This document shows positions 1 to 8,756 of a stretch of 42,079 nt of DNA, in pieces (the stretch's first letter is position 1; each line of letters begins with the position of its first letter). The notes below the pieces were generated by a model. It was not told the origin of the DNA and did not search any database. It saw nothing but the letters and a program-made list of their open reading frames with translations. The translations under genes were made by a program, and so were the position numbers. Source of the stretch: Candidatus Paceibacterota bacterium (GTDB lineage Bacteria > Verrucomicrobiota > Verrucomicrobiia > Limisphaerales > UBA8199); assembly GCA_035452965.1 (NCBI GenBank), contig DAOTCE010000041.1, positions 1-42,079 on the forward strand. Reading direction: 5' to 3'.

Positions 1-894
1 TCCGAGAGCCGCACCCCGCGTCGTTGTGAACAACTATGGAAACCGTATCAGGCCCTGGTGCCTCTGGCGGGCACTCAAGCCCCGTCCATCCTGTATCTGA
101 GTGACGACGCTTCGGGCGTGCCCATGCGCCCAGAGGAACTGGAAGGCCGGGCTGGCAAAGGGCCCGAGGGCCAAGCCAAGACCCGCATGGCTAATCTGGG
201 TTGCGTCTTCACACAGCATCAGGTCGATGATAAAGGCCACCCCATACGCGATCCCAACTCAACCACCTACGTGTCCACTATGGGGCCGATCGAGGAGTTC
301 GGCCCACTGTTGCGGCAAGAGGCCATTCGCCGGGGGCTGGCCTTAGCTACCTTTGTGGTGCTGCTCATCGACGGGGCTGAGGGATTGGCCAACATGGGGC
401 GGCTCTGTTTCTCCACGGCCCTCCAAATCGTGGACTTCTATCACGCTATGGAGCACGCTCACAAGGTGTTGGTGGCCCTGCTGGGCAGCAAGGATCATCC
501 CGATTATAAGCGGCGGCTCGGACGTTGGGCGCGGCAATTACTCCGAAATAAAGTCGAACGCCTCATCGCAGTCACGCGCAAGGAATGCGCGGGCACCGCC
601 CGCGCCGACGCGGTAGAAAAGGAATTGGGTTACTTTGTTCGTAACGTCCAACGTATGCAGTATGGCACTTTCCGTAGCCGCGGATTCTTCATTCGTTCGG
701 GGGTCATCGAAGCCGGCTGTACGACGATCATCGGGGCGCGCTGCAAGCAGTCAGGCATGTTCTGGAGCGTACCGGGTGCGCAAAATATCCTCGCACTTCG
801 CTGCACCAGCGCCAGTCGTCGCCTCGACGACTTCTGGAAAGCACGGCTCAACACCCACGCCGCCGCCAATGATTGCTTAGCACTGGCCGCCTAA
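1..894 (+). CDS. ISKra4-type transposase, C-terminal part (5' end outside window)
   Basis: The reading frame is open from base 1, so the gene starts upstream of the window and the first in-window start codon (GTG at 58) is probably internal. The visible part looks like the catalytic half of an ISKra4-family DDE transposase. There is an early acidic motif (YLSDDASGVPM, where relatives have a YVSxDGTGVPM-like string), a second acidic site in LIDGAEGLANM, and a C-terminal VIEAGCTTIIGARCKQSGM block followed by GAQNILALR. That last block, with its Glu and the R.KQSGM string, is the family's best-conserved region. No frameshift or internal stop is seen, so this part could be functional. The IS right end probably lies within about 130 bases after the stop, but the left end is absent, so terminal repeats cannot be confirmed. 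Family assignment is by motif recall. Confidence 0.85.
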   Translation, partial: SESRTPRRCEQLWKPYQALVPLAGTQAPSILYLSDDASGVPMRPEELEGRAGKGPEGQAKTRMANLGCVFTQHQVDDKGHPIRDPNSTTYVSTMGPIEEFGPLLRQEAIRRGLALATFVVLLIDGAEGLANMGRLCFSTALQIVDFYHAMEHAHKVLVALLGSKDHPDYKRRLGRWARQLLRNKVERLIAVTRKECAGTARADAVEKELGYFVRNVQRMQYGTFRSRGFFIRSGVIEAGCTTIIGARCKQSGMFWSVPGAQNILALRCTSASRRLDDFWKARLNTHAAANDCLALAA

Positions 895-1021
895 CCGGAG
901 AAATTTGTCCCGCGCACTCTAAATTATCCAACCTCCTTTTGGACTCGCCACTTGGCTTCCCGGCTGGCAACTTATCAAGCCCGGCCCCTGAAGCAGTGCG
1001 CCGCGGTAGAAGAAAGAGTCT

Positions 1022-2071
1022 ATGATTATTGAAAAGAAACGACTGATTGAGAAAGACCCAAAGCTCAAAAAGGACGATCTGATCGTTATTGGGGGTGGCG
1101 GTGGATTCATCGGCGGGGCGCTGGCCCGCTACTTCCGCGATAAAGGATTTACGCGCATTCGTTCGGCGGACAAGAAACCGTTGCCGGAGTGGTATCAGCA
1201 CGTGACCGGGGTCGAGCGCCTTCACTTGGACCTGACCATTCCGGAGAACTGTGCGCGCCTCTGCGAAGGGGCCGTCGAGGTGTACAATTTGGCGGCCGAC
1301 ATGGGCGGCATGGGTTTCATCGAGCGCTTCCGCGTCGAGTGCTTGCGCAGCGTGCTGATCAACACGCACATGATCGAGGCTGCGTACCGAGCGGGCGCGC
1401 GTCGCTATTTCTACTCCTCGTCGGCTTGCGCCTACAACATCACTTTGCAGCAGGACCCGAAGGTGCGCGCATTGAAGGAATCCGACGCCTATCCGGCGAT
1501 GGCCGAGCGCGGTTACGGCTGGGAGAAGCTGATCTCCGAGATGTTCTGCGAGGAATACTGGGCCGAGCGCGGCATGAAAACCGCCATCGCGCGATTCCAC
1601 AACGTGTATGGCCCGTGGGGCACCTGGGACGGCGGGCGTGAAAAGGCCCCCGCGGCCATCTGCCGCAAAGTCATTACTGCCATAGACACCGGCAAACTCG
1701 TGATCAATATTTGGGGCGACGGCACGGTGACCCGCAGCTTCATGTATATTGATGACTGCGTGAAGGGGATTGACATGATCATGCACTGCGACGACCTGAT
1801 TGCCACACCGATCAATCTCGGCACCAGCGAACTGGTGACCATTAACGAGCTGGTATCCAAGGTGGAGAAGATCGCCGGGGTGAAGCTCAAGCGGGAGTAT
1901 GACCCGACCCAGCCGCGTGGCGTGGCAGGACGCAATAGCGACAACACCTTCATCAAGAAGATGCTCCACTGGGAGCCCGACACCCCGTTGGACAAGGGCC
2001 TGCGCGAGACCTACAAGTGGATCAAGACGCAGTACCTGGCCAAAAAGGCCGGCAAGCGAGTGGTGGACTAG
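1022..2071 (+). CDS. GDP-mannose 3,5-epimerase-like NAD-dependent sugar epimerase
   Basis: The 349-residue protein is a short-chain dehydrogenase-type nucleotide-sugar epimerase. It has an N-terminal Rossmann glycine motif (GGGGGFIGG, about residues 24-32), the catalytic YxxxK pair (Tyr165, Lys169), and several strings characteristic of GDP-mannose 3,5-epimerase: NLAADMGGMGFI (about 89-100), SSSACAY with a Cys at 136, FHNVYGPWGTWDGGREKAPAA (about 192-212) and GRNSDNT near the C-terminus. The plant enzyme uses the equivalent Cys and the Lys of GGREKAPAA as acid/base residues to convert GDP-D-mannose to GDP-L-galactose and GDP-L-gulose. The product could feed surface polysaccharide synthesis. 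It starts at ATG 1022, about 35 residues before the glycine motif ends. Its stop overlaps the stop of the convergent galactokinase gene through a shared CTAG. Confidence 0.9.
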   Translation: MIIEKKRLIEKDPKLKKDDLIVIGGGGGFIGGALARYFRDKGFTRIRSADKKPLPEWYQHVTGVERLHLDLTIPENCARLCEGAVEVYNLAADMGGMGFIERFRVECLRSVLINTHMIEAAYRAGARRYFYSSSACAYNITLQQDPKVRALKESDAYPAMAERGYGWEKLISEMFCEEYWAERGMKTAIARFHNVYGPWGTWDGGREKAPAAICRKVITAIDTGKLVINIWGDGTVTRSFMYIDDCVKGIDMIMHCDDLIATPINLGTSELVTINELVSKVEKIAGVKLKREYDPTQPRGVAGRNSDNTFIKKMLHWEPDTPLDKGLRETYKWIKTQYLAKKAGKRVVD

Positions 2072-3237
2072 GTCCGCAGCACCGTCGCCCCAGCGGCGGG
2101 GCGCGAGACAAAGAGGGAGGGCTTGATCTTTGTGCGCTGCTCGTATTCGGCAGCGACACGCTCGGAAATAGCCCCGACCTTATCCGCGCGGACCAGCGCC
2201 ACGGCGCAGCCGCCGAAGCCGCCACCGGTCATCCGGCAGCCGATCACGCCGCCTTGGGGGCCGATCGCCCGGGCAATCTCCACCACGGCGTCCAGTTCCG
2301 GGCAACTGACCTCGTAGTCGTCACGCAAGGAAGCATGGCTGGCGTACATCAGCTCCCCGACCGCCGGCCAGTTTGAAGCACGCACTTTTTCGGCCGCGCG
2401 AGGGGTCCGCTCGATTTCGCCAATGACATGCCGCGCGCGGCGGAACACGACGTCCTCCATCCCGCTCCGGCTCCGTTCCAGCTGGTCGGCTGTGGCGTCG
2501 CGCAAGGAGGCGACCCTGAGGATTCTTGCCGCCTGCTCGCACTGGGCCCGGCGTTTGGCGTACTCCCCGCCGGTCAATTCGTGTTTCACGTTGGTATTGA
2601 TGATGAGGAGCTCCATCGCCGGGTCGCTCATCGGCACCAATTCCGGCCTGCGGGAACGGCAATCCAACAGCAGCAGATGGTTCTCCTTGCCCATCACCGA
2701 GATGAACTGATCCATGATGCCGCAAGGCATCCCGGCGTAATCGTGCTCGGCCTTCTGACAAAGCAGCGCCTTCTCGACGGGATCAAGCTTCTGGCCCGTG
2801 ATGATCTCCAGCAGTGTCGCGGTGGCAACCTCCAGCGCGGCGCTACTCGACAACCCGCCGCCCAGAGGCACGGTGGAATGCAGCACGGCGTCGAAGCCAG
2901 CCGGCTTGTGGCCGCGCGCGAGGAAGCCGGCGATCACACCCATGGGGTAGTTCGCCCAATAACCTCGCGGGCCGGGACGGAGCGGCTGGCTCAGGTCCAC
3001 GCTGGCGGTGCCATTGCCCGAGGCGCTGCGGAGCGTAATCTTGTCCGAACCATTCGGCGACGCGGCGATGACCGTGTAACGATCAATGGCCATCGGCAGA
3101 ACAAAGCCATCGTTGTAGTCCGTATGTTCACCGATCACGTTGACGCGCCCGGGGGCGGCGGCGATCCATTGGGGGTCGCGGTTGAAGCTCTTCCTGAAGT
3201 CAGCGGTCGTGAGCTGGGCAAGTTCTTGGAGTTTCAT
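2068..3237 (-). CDS. galK: galactokinase
   Basis: This GHMP-family kinase phosphorylates alpha-D-galactose to galactose 1-phosphate in the cytoplasm, the first committed Leloir step. The 389 residues match the usual length. Visible signatures are the galactokinase motif PGRVNVIGEHTDYNDGF (about 29-45), the phosphate-binding loop PLGGGLSSSAALE (about 124-136), the catalytic Asp in GIMDQF (Asp176) with the preceding Arg31, and the C-terminal GCRMTGGGFGGCAV block. It is the last gene of a minus-strand operon. The mutarotase gene ends only 25 bases upstream of its start, so co-transcription is very likely. Its stop codon overlaps that of the convergent epimerase gene. No galT or galE is present in the window, so the rest of the pathway must be encoded elsewhere. 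Confidence 0.97.
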   Translation of the reverse strand: MKLQELAQLTTADFRKSFNRDPQWIAAAPGRVNVIGEHTDYNDGFVLPMAIDRYTVIAASPNGSDKITLRSASGNGTASVDLSQPLRPGPRGYWANYPMGVIAGFLARGHKPAGFDAVLHSTVPLGGGLSSSAALEVATATLLEIITGQKLDPVEKALLCQKAEHDYAGMPCGIMDQFISVMGKENHLLLLDCRSRRPELVPMSDPAMELLIINTNVKHELTGGEYAKRRAQCEQAARILRVASLRDATADQLERSRSGMEDVVFRRARHVIGEIERTPRAAEKVRASNWPAVGELMYASHASLRDDYEVSCPELDAVVEIARAIGPQGGVIGCRMTGGGFGGCAVALVRADKVGAISERVAAEYEQRTKIKPSLFVSRPAAGATVLRT

Positions 3238-3262
3238 AGGTGTGATGGATGACGCGCGCGGC

Positions 3263-4318
3263 TTAACTGGTTGAGAACCGGTGGATGGTCAACTGGTGGT
3301 AGGTCTCGCCCGGCCGCAAGACTGTGTTCGGGAAATGCGGGATGTGAATCGAGTTTGGGAAATGCTGCGCTTCGAGGCAAAGCCCGCAATGCCGGACGTA
3401 AACGACGCCGTCCCGGCCAATGAGCGAGCCGTCCAGCCAGTTCGCCGTGTAAAGCTGCACGCCTGGCTCCGTTGTAAAGACCTCCATCACGCGGCCCGAC
3501 CGCGGTTCGACCACCCGGGCGCAGAAAGCAGGCTGGCCGGAGTTTGTGGCGTCGCCCCGGAGGACAAAATTATGATCGTAACCCTGCGGCTTCCCACCCA
3601 GTTCCGCAAACCGCGCGCCGACGGTCGTGGGCCTGGTAAAGTTGAGCGGCGTGCCTCGGACCGGACGGACTTCGCCTGTCGGCACGTTGGTGGGGCTCTT
3701 CGGCGTATAGAAGTCTGCCGCGATGGTCAGCTTGTGGGCCTTGATGTCTCCCTGGCCCGCCAGGTTGAAGTAGGAATGATTCGTGAGGTTGATCGGCGTG
3801 GGCTTGTTCGTCGTGGCCGTGTAGCTAATCAGGAACTCGTTTGCGTCCGTGAGCTTCATGCAGACAATCACGGCCAGCTTTCCCGGGTAACCTTCCTCGC
3901 CGTCCGCGCTGGTGTAACTGAAACGCACCGTTGCTCCCCGGAGCGGCTCGGCCTTCCAGAGCACCTTGTCGAAGCCCCGGATACCCCCGTGCAACGCGTT
4001 GGGACCGTTGTTAACTGCCAGAGAGTAGTGCTTGCCGTCGAGCGTGAACTGCCCGCCGGCAATCCGGTTGGCCACACGCCCCACTGTGCAGCCAAAGTAA
4101 GGATGGTCCTTGAGATACTGTCCGAGGTTGTCGAACCCGCACACCACGTTGCCCAGGCGGCCCGTGCGGTCGGGCACGCGCAGTTCCGTAAGCATCGCCC
4201 CGTAGTTGGTGATCCTGGCGACGAGGCCGTGGGCATTCGTTAGCGTAAACAAGTCCGCGGCCCGGCCAGAGGGCAACTTGCCGAACGGCGATTTGACGAC
4301 GGTGGCTTTCATGGGCAA
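3263..4318 (-). CDS. galM: aldose 1-epimerase (galactose mutarotase)
   Basis: The protein interconverts beta- and alpha-D-galactose, supplying the alpha anomer that galactokinase uses. It is 351 residues, the normal size for GalM. It shows GPNALHGGIRGFDKVLW, the catalytic-His motif NLTNHSYFNLAG, GYDHNFVL, TTEPGVQLYT and the catalytic-Glu motif CLEAQHFPNS. No signal peptide is evident, so it is probably cytoplasmic, in contrast to some secreted verrucomicrobial mutarotases. It lies between the small membrane protein gene (103 bases upstream) and galK (25 bases downstream) on the same strand. Its place in a symporter-mutarotase-galactokinase operon supports galactose as the substrate over other aldoses. 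Confidence 0.95.
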   Translation of the reverse strand: MPMKATVVKSPFGKLPSGRAADLFTLTNAHGLVARITNYGAMLTELRVPDRTGRLGNVVCGFDNLGQYLKDHPYFGCTVGRVANRIAGGQFTLDGKHYSLAVNNGPNALHGGIRGFDKVLWKAEPLRGATVRFSYTSADGEEGYPGKLAVIVCMKLTDANEFLISYTATTNKPTPINLTNHSYFNLAGQGDIKAHKLTIAADFYTPKSPTNVPTGEVRPVRGTPLNFTRPTTVGARFAELGGKPQGYDHNFVLRGDATNSGQPAFCARVVEPRSGRVMEVFTTEPGVQLYTANWLDGSLIGRDGVVYVRHCGLCLEAQHFPNSIHIPHFPNTVLRPGETYHQLTIHRFSTS

Positions 4319-4420
4319 TGAACGGTTCGGCGTAGCGGACTAGTCGAAAGGAGCAGCAGGCAGCCGCATCCCAGAACCTTGGGGAGGGAACGACGCGCCG
4401 AAGAACTCATGCAACGGCCG

Positions 4421-4645
4421 CTACTTCTGCACGGGCCCGGCCGCGCTGTCCTTTTTGCGCATGGCCATAATGAGCATGAACACGCCGAACAGGAGCAGAA
4501 TAATGCCCCAGATCAGGTTGACGTTGATGCCGAGCGATCGCTGATACATTTCGGCGTCGCCCCGGGTGGCAAAGCCGAAGATGGTCATCAACAAACCGAC
4601 GAGCGAGAACATGAGGCCGATTGGCCAGCGAATATCGAGACCCAT
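4421..4645 (-). CDS. small two-helix membrane protein of the galactose operon
   Basis: This 74-residue protein has two predicted transmembrane segments, roughly residues 8-26 (IGLMFSLVGLLMTIFGFA) and 42-63 (NLIWGIILLLFGVFMLIMAM), followed by a basic, hydrophilic tail (RKKDSAAGP). I do not recognise a named family. It starts 16 bases after the stop of the SSS symporter gene and precedes galM on the same strand, so it is very probably co-transcribed with them. By analogy with small subunits accompanying some transporters it could assist the symporter, but nothing in its sequence proves that. The hydrophobic pattern and tight operon packing support a real gene rather than a chance frame. Confidence 0.75.
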   Translation of the reverse strand: MGLDIRWPIGLMFSLVGLLMTIFGFATRGDAEMYQRSLGINVNLIWGIILLLFGVFMLIMAMRKKDSAAGPVQK

Positions 4646-4661
4646 AAAGAGTTTCTTTCGT

Positions 4662-6593
4662 TTACCAGAAAATGATGTTGAGAATGACGCAGGCGATCAA
4701 CAAGACCGTGCCCACGACCGCGGGGCGCAGATACCATGCGGTATCTTCGTCCTTGATCTTGGGTGTGAGCGAATAGACCAGTCCCTTGAGTTCCTCGTTG
4801 GTCTTGGTCCGGCGCGTGGCCAGGGAGATGACCAGCGTCAGCGTAAAGCAGACCAGGAAGGCGAAGCCGGCCAGCCAGAAGTTCTGCGCCATTTCGCTCG
4901 GGAAAATCTTCATCACACCCAGGTAGCCGCCCTTGACGCCCGGTGTGTTGCCGGTCGCAATGGTCAATGCGTGGAAGACGGCCGAGCCGCCGATGCCGCC
5001 GAACAACCCGAGGAAGGCCCCGGTGCCCGTGCAGCGAGCCCAGAACATGCCCAACAGGAAGGTCGCAAACAGCGGTGCGTTCACAAAGCCGAACACGAGC
5101 TGAATAATGTCCATGGCGTTGTTGTAAAGCGACGCGAAGTAGGCGGCCCCTATACTCACCAGAATGCCCACTACTGTCGCCGCCTGTCCCATCCAGAAAT
5201 AGTGTTGGTCGCTCTTCTTCGGCGCGATGTAGGCCTGGTAAAGATCGTAGGTCCAGACCGTGTTGAAGGCGGTCACGTTGCCCGCCATGCCCGACATGAA
5301 CGACGCCAGCAACGCCGTCAGCGCCAGGCCCAGCAGGCCGGTCGGACAGTACTTCTTCACCAGGGATAGGATCACACCGTCATAGTCGTACTCGGCGACC
5401 GCGTTGTAGAGCCCCTCTTTGATCTGCTCATCCTGCAGGCTGCCGGCGTCCTTGACCAGCGCGGCGACCTTTTCTTGATCCATCTTCTTGCCGATGGCAT
5501 CGCTCACCGCTTTGAATGCGACCGTGCCGTCCATCGCACCAGCGGTCTTCACCACTGCCGCCGCGTTGGCATACACCTCGTCACTGATGATCGGTGGCGG
5601 GATGCGGTAATTCTTGTTCGGCATCGAGGTCAACGCCACCGCAATCATGCCGGGCACGATCACCAGCATCGGGAAGAGCATTTTCGGCACGGCGGCAACG
5701 AGTGGTGTGTTGCGGGCGGCGGTCATGTTCCGGGCGGCCATCGCGCGCTGCACCACGAGGAAGTTTGTGCACCAGTAGCCAAACGACAGCACGAAGCCCA
5801 GACCGAATACCATCGCAAACCAATCCACGCCCATTGGGTTGTTGGCCGGCCCGGCCAGTAGCGGCTGCCAGGCGCTGGACCAGGCGTTTGAGGCGTAGGT
5901 CGTGCCGGCTTCCTTCAAGTGCAGCGCTCCGGGATTCGTAGCCACGCTTTCCAGCGCCTTGTTCATTGACCCCCAGCCGCCGACATCCTTAAGGCCGAGG
6001 TAAACCACCGGCGCAAATCCGAGCACGATCATGAAGAACTGCAGCACCTCGGTGTAGATCGCGGAGGTCAGGCCGCCCTTGAGAACGTAAACCAGCACGA
6101 CCCCGGAGCAGATCCACAGCGCGACGTGATAGTTCCACCCCAGAAGTTGGTTGAGCAGCTTGGCCAGGGCGTTCATTGAGATGCCGGAAGCGAACACGGT
6201 CATGACCGCGAAGGCGACCGAGTTCAGCGCCCGCACCCGCTCGTCGAACCTCATTTTGAGGTATTCCGGCACGGAGCGCGCCTTCGAGCCATAGTAGAAG
6301 GGCATCATGAAGATCGCCAGGAAGACCATCGCCGGAATTGCTCCCACCCAGTAGAAATGGCTGGTGGCGATGCCATACTTGGCCCCGCTGGCTGCCATGC
6401 CGACCAACTCCAGCGCGCCGAGGTTCGCCGAGATGAAAGCCAGTCCCGTTACCCATGTCGGGATGGACCGGCCCGAGGTCAGGAAGTCCGACGAGCTCTT
6501 GAGGTACTTGCGAAGGGCGAAACCAATGCCGATGACAAAGCCCGTGTAAGCGAGAAGGATGAAGTAATCGGGCCAGGCGAGTTGTACATGCAT
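4662..6593 (-). CDS. sodium/sugar (galactose-type) symporter, SSS family
   Basis: This polytopic membrane protein of 643 residues belongs to the sodium:solute symporter family (SGLT/SglT-like). The N-terminus MHVQLAWPDYFILLAYTGFV begins the first helix. Family strings include SSSDFLTSGRSIPTWVTGLAFISANLGALE (about 33-62), YYGSKARSVPEYLKMRF (about 100-116), LKGGLTSAIYTEVLQF (about 171-186), FGYWCTNFLVVQRAMAA (about 271-287) and the late signature FMSGMAGNVTAFNT (about 432-445). Sodium-driven galactose uptake is inferred from galM and galK downstream. An ATG at 6782 would add 63 hydrophilic residues with no membrane character, so I chose 6593. A hydrophilic, Ala/Lys/Asp-rich stretch at about 328-405 is much longer than the corresponding loop I recall from vSGLT. 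It begins the operon. Confidence 0.93.
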   Translation of the reverse strand: MHVQLAWPDYFILLAYTGFVIGIGFALRKYLKSSSDFLTSGRSIPTWVTGLAFISANLGALELVGMAASGAKYGIATSHFYWVGAIPAMVFLAIFMMPFYYGSKARSVPEYLKMRFDERVRALNSVAFAVMTVFASGISMNALAKLLNQLLGWNYHVALWICSGVVLVYVLKGGLTSAIYTEVLQFFMIVLGFAPVVYLGLKDVGGWGSMNKALESVATNPGALHLKEAGTTYASNAWSSAWQPLLAGPANNPMGVDWFAMVFGLGFVLSFGYWCTNFLVVQRAMAARNMTAARNTPLVAAVPKMLFPMLVIVPGMIAVALTSMPNKNYRIPPPIISDEVYANAAAVVKTAGAMDGTVAFKAVSDAIGKKMDQEKVAALVKDAGSLQDEQIKEGLYNAVAEYDYDGVILSLVKKYCPTGLLGLALTALLASFMSGMAGNVTAFNTVWTYDLYQAYIAPKKSDQHYFWMGQAATVVGILVSIGAAYFASLYNNAMDIIQLVFGFVNAPLFATFLLGMFWARCTGTGAFLGLFGGIGGSAVFHALTIATGNTPGVKGGYLGVMKIFPSEMAQNFWLAGFAFLVCFTLTLVISLATRRTKTNEELKGLVYSLTPKIKDEDTAWYLRPAVVGTVLLIACVILNIIFW

Positions 6594-6616
6594 AGAGTTC
6601 GAATAGATTGGTGAGG

Positions 6617-6646
6617 TATTTAGGGTTTCTGCCGGCTGCTTGGCAA
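6617..6646 (-). promoter_or_regulatory. candidate sigma-70-like promoter of the galactose operon
   Basis: Read on the minus strand, TTGCCA (6646-6641) is separated by 18 bases from TAAATA (6622-6617). The -35 element differs from consensus at one position and the -10 at about three. The -10 ends 24 bases before the symporter start codon at 6593. The same 227-base divergent region (6594-6820) also holds an inverted repeat, CGGTCA-TGGG-TGACCG, at 6712-6727, closer to the peptidase gene. Both are weak pattern matches; promoter consensus in this lineage is not established from this window. Confidence 0.3.
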
Positions 6647-6820
6647 GTTCAAAATGCCCGCCGTTGGAGGCTGGTGGGGTGCGGTCGGCTAATGGCGTCA
6701 ACGAGTGATGGCGGTCATGGGTGACCGACGGCGCGACATCTTCAGCTCGCACCCATCTGGACGCAGATTCGACATTTGCCAAAGTCCTCGCGACGATTTA
6801 ATGGGAAAGGGCGGATTCTG

Positions 6821-8002
6821 ATGAAGTTGAACCCGATACAAGTCCAATGGGGGCGCCGCTGGCTGTCGGCGCCCGCCCTCCTGCTGGCGGTGCTGGTTGT
6901 GTCCGGCTGCCGGTCGCTGAGTTATTACGGCCAGGCAATCAAGGGCCACTACCAGGTCATCGCGCATGACCAGAAGATCGAGAAACTGCTGGCCGACCCG
7001 GAAACACCGGAACCGCTTAGAGCGAGACTGCAACTCGTTCACGAATTGCTCGTCTTCGCCGCGGAAGACCTCAAGCTGCCTGTGAATGGGCAATACCGGA
7101 AGTATGCGGACGTGCACCGCCCGTTCGTGGTGTGGAATGTCGAGGCCGCGCCGGAGTTTTCGCTCGAACCCAAAGCATGGTGGTATCCGTCTGTCGGGCG
7201 CCTAGAGTATCGCGGATATTTTACCGAGCGCGGCGCGCGGAAGTACGGCGCGTGGCTGCAGCAGAAGGGGTATGATGTCTACCTGGGTGGCGTGAGGGCG
7301 TATTCGACGCTGGGCTGGTTCAAGGACCCCGTGCTCAACACTTTCATTTTCGATGCCGAGCCAAATTTGGCGGAAACCATCTTTCACGAGCTAGGCCACC
7401 AGCGCGTTTTTGCCAAAGGCGATACTGACTTCAACGAGGCCTTTGCGACGGTTGTAGGTCAGGAAGGCGCCCGACGCTGGTTGCAGGCGAAAGCCGATGC
7501 GACGGCCCTGGAGGATTACCTGGCCCAGCTTCGGCGCACCGCCCAGTTCGTGCGCTTGGTGATGAGTACCCGTCAGAAGTTGGAATCGCTTTACGGCGAC
7601 GAGCGCGATAGGGGAGGCAAGATCAAGACGGCCAAACGAAAGCGCACGGTTCCGCCCGAGCAGTTGCGGCAGCAAAAGCTACAGTTGCTCAACCAATTGC
7701 GGCAGGAATACGAGGCGCTAAAGGCGCGATGGGGTGGGAGTCCGGAATATGACGACTGGTTCGCCGGCGCGCTCAACAATGCCCAGCTCAATTCAGTGGC
7801 GGCCTACTACGATCTAGTGCCCGGCTTTGAACGGCTGCTCGCGCAGAATGGGGGCGACTTGGAACGCTTCTACGAGGAAGTTCACAAGCTGGTCAAAAAG
7901 CCCAAAGCGGAGCGCCATCATCGGCTGCGGGCACTGGGGGCCGCCGGGCATACAGCCCTTCAGCGCCCTATTGCGTGGTGGAGCGATGCAACGTGGCCGT
8001 AG
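6821..8002 (+). CDS. putative lipoprotein aminopeptidase (zinc metallopeptidase)
   Basis: The 393-residue protein resembles the predicted aminopeptidase family known as COG4324 / Pfam 'Aminopep'. The zinc motif HELGH (His189, Glu190, His193) is followed by a Glu in DTDFNEAFA (Glu206) that may be the third ligand. It begins with a basic N-terminus, a hydrophobic run and a lipobox (VVSGC, Cys30), so it should be lipid-anchored and face the periplasm. The segment after about residue 250 is rich in Lys, Arg and Gln and looks helical. The upstream ATG at 6776 would put 15 extra residues ahead of the signal peptide, so I chose 6821, which has a purine-rich stretch (GAAAGG) about 11 bases upstream. 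It is divergent from the galactose operon and shows no obvious functional link to it. Confidence 0.85.
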   Translation: MKLNPIQVQWGRRWLSAPALLLAVLVVSGCRSLSYYGQAIKGHYQVIAHDQKIEKLLADPETPEPLRARLQLVHELLVFAAEDLKLPVNGQYRKYADVHRPFVVWNVEAAPEFSLEPKAWWYPSVGRLEYRGYFTERGARKYGAWLQQKGYDVYLGGVRAYSTLGWFKDPVLNTFIFDAEPNLAETIFHELGHQRVFAKGDTDFNEAFATVVGQEGARRWLQAKADATALEDYLAQLRRTAQFVRLVMSTRQKLESLYGDERDRGGKIKTAKRKRTVPPEQLRQQKLQLLNQLRQEYEALKARWGGSPEYDDWFAGALNNAQLNSVAAYYDLVPGFERLLAQNGGDLERFYEEVHKLVKKPKAERHHRLRALGAAGHTALQRPIAWWSDATWP

Positions 8003-8060
8003 GGCTGGACCTCCGAGGTCTAACGCCAGTTCGGGGTCTTGACCGTGGGCAGATCGCAGG

Positions 8061-8546
8061 TCAGAACGACCAGTTTACAAATGGGAAGACCACCGCCAGC
8101 CTGTCTGGAAACTCGTCGAACCAGGAATTGTCCGTGATGATATTGACAAAGCCGAGCTGCACGCCGCGGAAACTTTCGGAGTAATTCACAAACCCGCATT
8201 GAACGCCGGAGGCGTGCGTGGCCACATTCACACCGCCCCACTGCAGGCCTTTGAATTCCTCCCGCGCGTAATTCACAACGCCGAGCTGCAACCCGGTGTA
8301 TCTCTCCGCGTAGTTGACCAGGCCCCAGCTAAAGCCGCTGCTCTCGCCGGTGCTTCCATTGACGAAGCCCAATGCGAACGCGCTCTGCGGATTCTCGCCC
8401 CAGATGCTCAGCGAGAGGCCTTTGATAAATGTATCGCGCGAGTAAAGGGCAACGTCCGGCGTCAGAGACAGTTGCAGCGCCTTCTCCTCGGCCGTTACGC
8501 TGACAGTCGCGGTACAGAGAATGACCAGGGCAATGAGTTTCTTCAT
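8061..8546 (-). CDS. small secreted surface-repeat protein (LA_2272-like repeats)
   Basis: The 161-residue protein begins with a clean signal peptide (MKKLIALVILCTATVSVTAEE). From about residue 57 to 135 it carries four to five tandem copies of a roughly 20-residue unit with the core G-[FLV]-V-N-Y-x5-[FYS]-[KRT]-G-[VL]-Q-x-G, for example GLVNYAERYTGLQLG, VVNYAREEFKGLQWG and FVNYSESFRGVQLG. This matches the repeat I know from LA_2272-type surface proteins, which are thought to be exported or outer-membrane; their function is unknown. The ATG at 8582 would place 12 residues before the signal peptide, so I start at 8546. It stands alone, convergent with the peptidase gene 58 bases away. Confidence 0.8.
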   Translation of the reverse strand: MKKLIALVILCTATVSVTAEEKALQLSLTPDVALYSRDTFIKGLSLSIWGENPQSAFALGFVNGSTGESSGFSWGLVNYAERYTGLQLGVVNYAREEFKGLQWGGVNVATHASGVQCGFVNYSESFRGVQLGFVNIITDNSWFDEFPDRLAVVFPFVNWSF

Positions 8547-8756
8547 AATGGGGAGCATAGAGCCACCTGACCCAGTCGGCAATTCGCGGTATCAGGCCGA
8601 CATGCGAGCAAGCGTAACGGATGGCCGCGGTTAACACGCTGTCGAAGCTGCGAGGCGGGAGTATGGTGTGCTGCTGTGCCATGCCGGTGAGTTCAGCCTG
8701 TCCTCTCCCATCCACCGCAGACGTTGTTCGAGAAGACGGAACGGGTGGGTGTCGTC

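Noticed and set aside
6594..6782. A 63-residue N-terminal extension of the symporter
   Set aside because: It is hydrophilic, has no membrane or signal character and crosses the likely promoter. MHVQLAWPDYF at 6593 begins the first helix.
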